Assembly (NCBI GenBank): GCA_017480485.1
Contig: JAFVAN010000020.1
Span: 1 to 28,309 of the forward strand
Length of the DNA: 28,309 nt
Origin: Ruminococcus sp.
GTDB lineage: Bacteria > Bacillota_A > Clostridia > Oscillospirales > Ruminococcaceae
Direction: 5' to 3'
Under the pieces are notes generated by a model, which was not told the DNA's origin, made no database searches, and saw nothing but the letters and a program-made list of their open reading frames with translations. The position numbers and the translations under genes are program-made. Shown piece after piece: positions 25,911-28,309 of the stretch (the stretch's first letter is position 1; every line of letters starts with the position of its first letter).

Positions 25911-26041
25911 ATAGTGAATAACGAATAGAGAATAATGAATAATTAAGGTATCGCCTGCGGCGATGATTTTAAAAATTTTAATCGTCCGCGAAGCGGACAC
26001 CTTCATTGTTCATTATTCTTTTTTCATTATTCATTATTCTT
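25908..26041. repeat. MITE-like palindromic element
   Basis: The left arm is built of GAATA-type repeats and AATAATGAATAATTAAGGT (25930-25949); the right arm has the complementary ACCTT (25998-26002) and CATTATTC repeats (26010-26041). Between them are two GC hairpins, TCGCCTGCGGCGA (25951-25963) and GTCCGC-GAA-GCGGAC (25984-25998), and AAAATTTTA in the middle. It begins right at the stop of the upstream gene. No transposase is encoded; this is the form of a small non-autonomous or REP-like element. Confidence 0.7.
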
Positions 26042-26117
26042 TTTTTATGTATCAAAAGCGCACAGAAAGCGGCGAATATTTTTTTTCAAATTTGGGAAAA
26101 AATATTTGAAAAAGGTA

Positions 26118-26146
26118 TTGACAAATCGGGAAAAAGGGTATAAACT
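26118..26146 (+). promoter_or_regulatory. Heat-shock operon promoter
   Basis: Perfect TTGACA (26118-26123) with TAAACT (26141-26146) at 17 bases, or TATAAA (26139-26144) at 15. The CIRCE operator starts five bases after it, where bound HrcA would block initiation. Confidence 0.65.
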
Positions 26147-26150
26147 ATAA

Positions 26151-26177
26151 TTAGCACTCGGGAAGGCTGAGTGCTAA
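26151..26177. promoter_or_regulatory. CIRCE operator (HrcA binding site)
   Basis: TTAGCACTC - 9 bases - GAGTGCTAA, a perfect match to the CIRCE consensus. A further half-site AGTGCTAAC lies at 26193-26201, 22 bases downstream of the first copy of the same half. HrcA, encoded by the next gene, binds here and represses the operon, released on heat shock through GroEL titration (known for the family). Confidence 0.97.
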
Positions 26178-26219
26178 CACTCAAAAACAGAAAGTGCTAA
26201 CGAGAGGAGAGAGGGTCCT

Positions 26220-27242
26220 ATGGACGGCCGCAAGCTGAAAATTCTCACAGCCGTAGTCGATGAATATATTATCACGGGCGAGCCTGTGGGCTCCAAGGCG
26301 ATAATGAGCCACGTCAAGGCCTCCTCCGCTACCATCCGCAACGAGATGGCAGAGCTTGAAAAGCAGGGCTACCTTGAGCAGCCCCACACCTCGGCGGGCA
26401 GAGTGCCCACCTATGCGGGGTTCAGGCTCTATGTTGACAGCCTGATGGAAACAAACCCCCTCTCCGAGGAGGAGAAAAGCAGGCTGGACGCCATGATACC
26501 CCGAGACGCAGTGACCGAGGAGGAGCTTGTGAACTCGGCCTCCATGGCCCTTGCAGAGCTTACAAAGTGCGCGTCGGTGGTGGCCACCTCAACTCCTAAG
26601 TTCTCAATGATCTCCAAGGTGGAGGTCATCCCCACGGGCAAGCGGATGTACGTTATCCTGATGATAACCTCCAGCGGCGCCATCAAAAACAAGGTGTGCA
26701 GGCTGGAATTCGACCTGACCCACGAGCAGCTGGAATTCTTCGACAACTATTTGCAGAAGAACCTTCAGGGCGTACCTCTGGAGGAGCTGAGCGACAAGAA
26801 GTTTGACGACCTTACCGCAGCCATGGGGGCCTACATGATGACTCTGGCGCCCCTGATGAACGAGCTGCTGCAGCTCTCAAAGGAGTTCACCTCCAGCGAG
26901 GTCTCGGTGACGGGAGCAAGAAACCTGCTCACCTGCAAGGACTTCGATCAGGGCGAGATAATAAGCTTTCTGGACAACAAAAAAGGCATGATGCGGTTCG
27001 TTGACGAGACCTTCAGCGGGCTGCAGGTAATGTTCTCGCCGGAGAGCGAGGGCTTTGTAATAAGCAATTCGTCGCTGATAGCCGCCCCCTTCAGCAAGGA
27101 CGGCAGACAGGTCGGCACCCTTGGGCTGCTGGGGCCAATGAGGCTCGATTATGCGAAGTTCATCCCGTATATCGAGTATTTCTCCCAGAAGCTCACCGAG
27201 CTGCTGACGGACGACATCGGCGAAGAGGAAAATAACGATTAG
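26220..27242 (+). CDS. hrcA: Heat-inducible transcription repressor HrcA
   Basis: A 340-residue HrcA of normal length. The N-terminal winged helix (about 1-75) has the family signature: LTAVVDEYIITGEPVGSKAI, SSATIRNEMAELEKQGYLEQPHTSAGRVPT and GFRLYVD. The rest is the GAF-like dimerisation domain, with the late VISNSSLIAAPF and GTLGLLGPMRLDYAKFIPYIEYF motifs. It represses its own operon through the CIRCE 43 bases upstream. It starts behind GAGAGGAGAG and is followed 20 bases later by grpE, the usual hrcA-grpE-dnaK order. Confidence 0.98.
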   Translation: MDGRKLKILTAVVDEYIITGEPVGSKAIMSHVKASSATIRNEMAELEKQGYLEQPHTSAGRVPTYAGFRLYVDSLMETNPLSEEEKSRLDAMIPRDAVTEEELVNSASMALAELTKCASVVATSTPKFSMISKVEVIPTGKRMYVILMITSSGAIKNKVCRLEFDLTHEQLEFFDNYLQKNLQGVPLEELSDKKFDDLTAAMGAYMMTLAPLMNELLQLSKEFTSSEVSVTGARNLLTCKDFDQGEIISFLDNKKGMMRFVDETFSGLQVMFSPESEGFVISNSSLIAAPFSKDGRQVGTLGLLGPMRLDYAKFIPYIEYFSQKLTELLTDDIGEEENND

Positions 27243-27262
27243 AGAAAGGGAGGCGCAGACAA

Positions 27263-27853
27263 GTGACACAGGAGGAAAACGAAAAGCCTGTAACGCAGGA
27301 GGAAGAAAAGACCGAAGCGGAGCAGGAAGCTCCCGAGCAGGAGCAGCCTGTTTCAGACAACGCCGAAGAAAATAAAGAGGAGGCAGAACAGGAGCAAGAA
27401 GACAACAAGCCCACCGAGGAGGAAAAGCTCAGGGCTCAGCTGGAGGAGCAGAACGACAAATATCTGCGGCTGATGGCGGAGTACGACAATTTCAGGAAGC
27501 GCTCGGCAAAGGAGCGGCTGGAGCTTTCGGCGACAGTCAAGGGCGACACGGTGGCGGAGATACTTCCGCTGATAGACAACTTTGAGCGCGCCCTCCGGAC
27601 CGAGACCGCTGACACCGCCTATAAATCCGGCGTCGAGATGATCTTCAAGCAGTTCTCGGATATGCTGACAAAGCTGGGAGTCGAGGTCATCGACCCCACG
27701 GGACAGGAATTTGACCCGAACATAGCAAACGCAGTCTCGCAGGTCGAGGACCCGGAGCTGGGCGAAAACATTGTAGCCCAGACCTTTAGCAAGGGCTACA
27801 AGATAGGCGAAAAGATCATAAGATATGCGATGGTAGCAGTCGCAAATCCATAG
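27263..27853 (+). CDS. grpE: Nucleotide exchange factor GrpE
   Basis: A 196-residue protein starting at a GTG about 10 bases after GGGAGG. The first 50 residues are very acidic and low in complexity (Glu/Gln repeats). The long coiled coil contains the family motif RLMAEYDNFRKRSAKE, followed by ILPLIDNFERALR and, at the end, the beta domain with PNIANAVSQVEDPELGENIVAQTFSKGYKIGEKIIRYAMVAVA. It releases ADP from DnaK. The dnaK gene expected next is not directly downstream; a repeat-flanked four-helix-bundle gene lies there instead. Confidence 0.97.
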   Translation: MTQEENEKPVTQEEEKTEAEQEAPEQEQPVSDNAEENKEEAEQEQEDNKPTEEEKLRAQLEEQNDKYLRLMAEYDNFRKRSAKERLELSATVKGDTVAEILPLIDNFERALRTETADTAYKSGVEMIFKQFSDMLTKLGVEVIDPTGQEFDPNIANAVSQVEDPELGENIVAQTFSKGYKIGEKIIRYAMVAVANP

Positions 27854-27857
27854 CGTT

Positions 27858-27883
27858 CAATGCACAATGCACAATGCACAATT
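27858..27883. repeat. Left inverted repeat of the four-helix-bundle gene cassette
   Basis: Three tandem copies of CAATGCA plus CAATT, starting four bases after the grpE stop. It is complementary to the repeat at 28274-28305 on the other side of the small gene. Confidence 0.8.
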
Positions 27884-27898
27884 TGGAGGCGAGGCATT

Positions 27899-28261
27899 TT
27901 GAATAACAATATCATTGTTGAAAAATCAAAAGCATTCGCAATCAGAATTGTGAAAATGTATCAGTATCTTACAAATGAGAAAAAAGAGTATGTGCTGTCT
28001 AAACAAGTATTACGAAGTGGTACGAGCATAGGTGCAAATGTGCATGAAGCTATCAGAGGACATACGAAAGCTGATTTCAGAGCGAAAATGAGTATCGCTC
28101 TGAAAGAAGCGAGTGAAACAGAGTATTGGTTAGAGATATTGCATGAAACGAAGTATCTTAATGATGAACAATATGAAGATATAAATCGAGATTGCAGTGA
28201 GCTAAATAAAATACTAATACAGATCGTGAAATCGTCAGGAGAACATGATCAAACCAAATAA
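27899..28261 (+). CDS. Four-helix-bundle protein (23S rRNA intervening-sequence protein type)
   Basis: A 120-residue protein, the usual length of this family. I chose the TTG at 27899, nine bases after GGAGG; an earlier in-frame ATG lies inside the flanking repeat. Signature: IVEKSKAFAIRIVKMYQYL, SKQVLRSGTSIGANVHEAIRGHTKADFRAKMSIALKEASETEYWLEIL, and a last helix ending LNKILIQIVKSS. Members are encoded in intervening sequences of 23S rRNA genes and, in many genomes, as single genes scattered between operons; the biochemical role is not settled. Its base composition is lower in GC than grpE. With its inverted flanks it looks like a small inserted cassette in the heat-shock operon. Confidence 0.92.
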   Translation: MNNNIIVEKSKAFAIRIVKMYQYLTNEKKEYVLSKQVLRSGTSIGANVHEAIRGHTKADFRAKMSIALKEASETEYWLEILHETKYLNDEQYEDINRDCSELNKILIQIVKSSGEHDQTK

Positions 28262-28273
28262 GAATCATATAAT

Positions 28274-28305
28274 AATTGTGCATTGTGCATTCTGCATTGT
28301 GCATT
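28274..28305. repeat. Right inverted repeat of the four-helix-bundle gene cassette
   Basis: AATTGTGCATTGTGCATT followed after a C by TGCATTGTGCATTG: the reverse complement of the repeat at 27858-27883, with one extra partial unit. It lies 12 bases after the gene stop, close to the window end. Confidence 0.8.
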
Positions 28306-28309
28306 GTAA

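Overview
The window looks like the chromosome of a Gram-positive anaerobe close to Ruminococcus (Oscillospiraceae/Clostridia). The grounds are an hrcA-grpE heat-shock operon behind a perfect CIRCE element, strong AGGAGG-type ribosome binding sites, many sigma-A promoters with an extended -10 (TGnTATAAT), lipoproteins with Thr/Glu-rich linkers, DUF975/CmpB-type membrane proteins, and dispersed short palindromic repeats typical of these genomes. The genus is an inference from style; no rRNA or complete tRNA gene is present.

Region A (1 to about 13,714) is visibly more AT-rich and reads as accessory DNA. It holds: the 5' end of a probable integrase (1-228, minus); a non-coding stretch full of hairpins; an XRE regulator divergent from a pilin-like lipoprotein and a small membrane protein; an unknown 209-residue protein followed by an AAA-ATPase/PD-(D/E)XK nuclease fusion; a minus-strand operon of a membrane protein, a frameshifted alpha/beta hydrolase and two LCM-type methyltransferases; then a replication/integration module made of a D5-type primase-helicase, two paralogous small HTH-like proteins and a tyrosine recombinase. 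The recombinase is followed by a tandem 12-bp repeat and a 23-nt copy of a tRNA 3' end (probably tRNA-Ser) with a terminator. This marks the right end (attR) of an island integrated in a tRNA gene. No intact tRNA is visible further left, so the left end is probably outside the window.

Region B (about 13,715-28,309) is GC-rich and looks like backbone: an alpha/beta hydrolase, a beta-helix surface lipoprotein, a GH2 beta-galactosidase (lacZ, minus), a membrane EAL c-di-GMP phosphodiesterase with a degenerate GGDEF domain, a small conserved-looking protein, a stand-alone reverse transcriptase preceded by a strongly structured palindromic region, a DUF975-CmpB fusion membrane protein, and CIRCE-hrcA-grpE. 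Two repeat units sit here: a MITE-like palindrome between the membrane protein and hrcA, and a four-helix-bundle (23S rRNA intervening-sequence-type) gene flanked by inverted CAATG-rich repeats directly after grpE.

The most interesting item is the 398-residue reverse transcriptase (22747-23943). It has an intact YSDD centre, no recognisable maturase or endonuclease tail, and lies behind a 140-nt multi-hairpin element closed by an 18-bp perfect stem. Whether that element is its RNA partner or only an intergenic repeat cannot be settled from one sequence.
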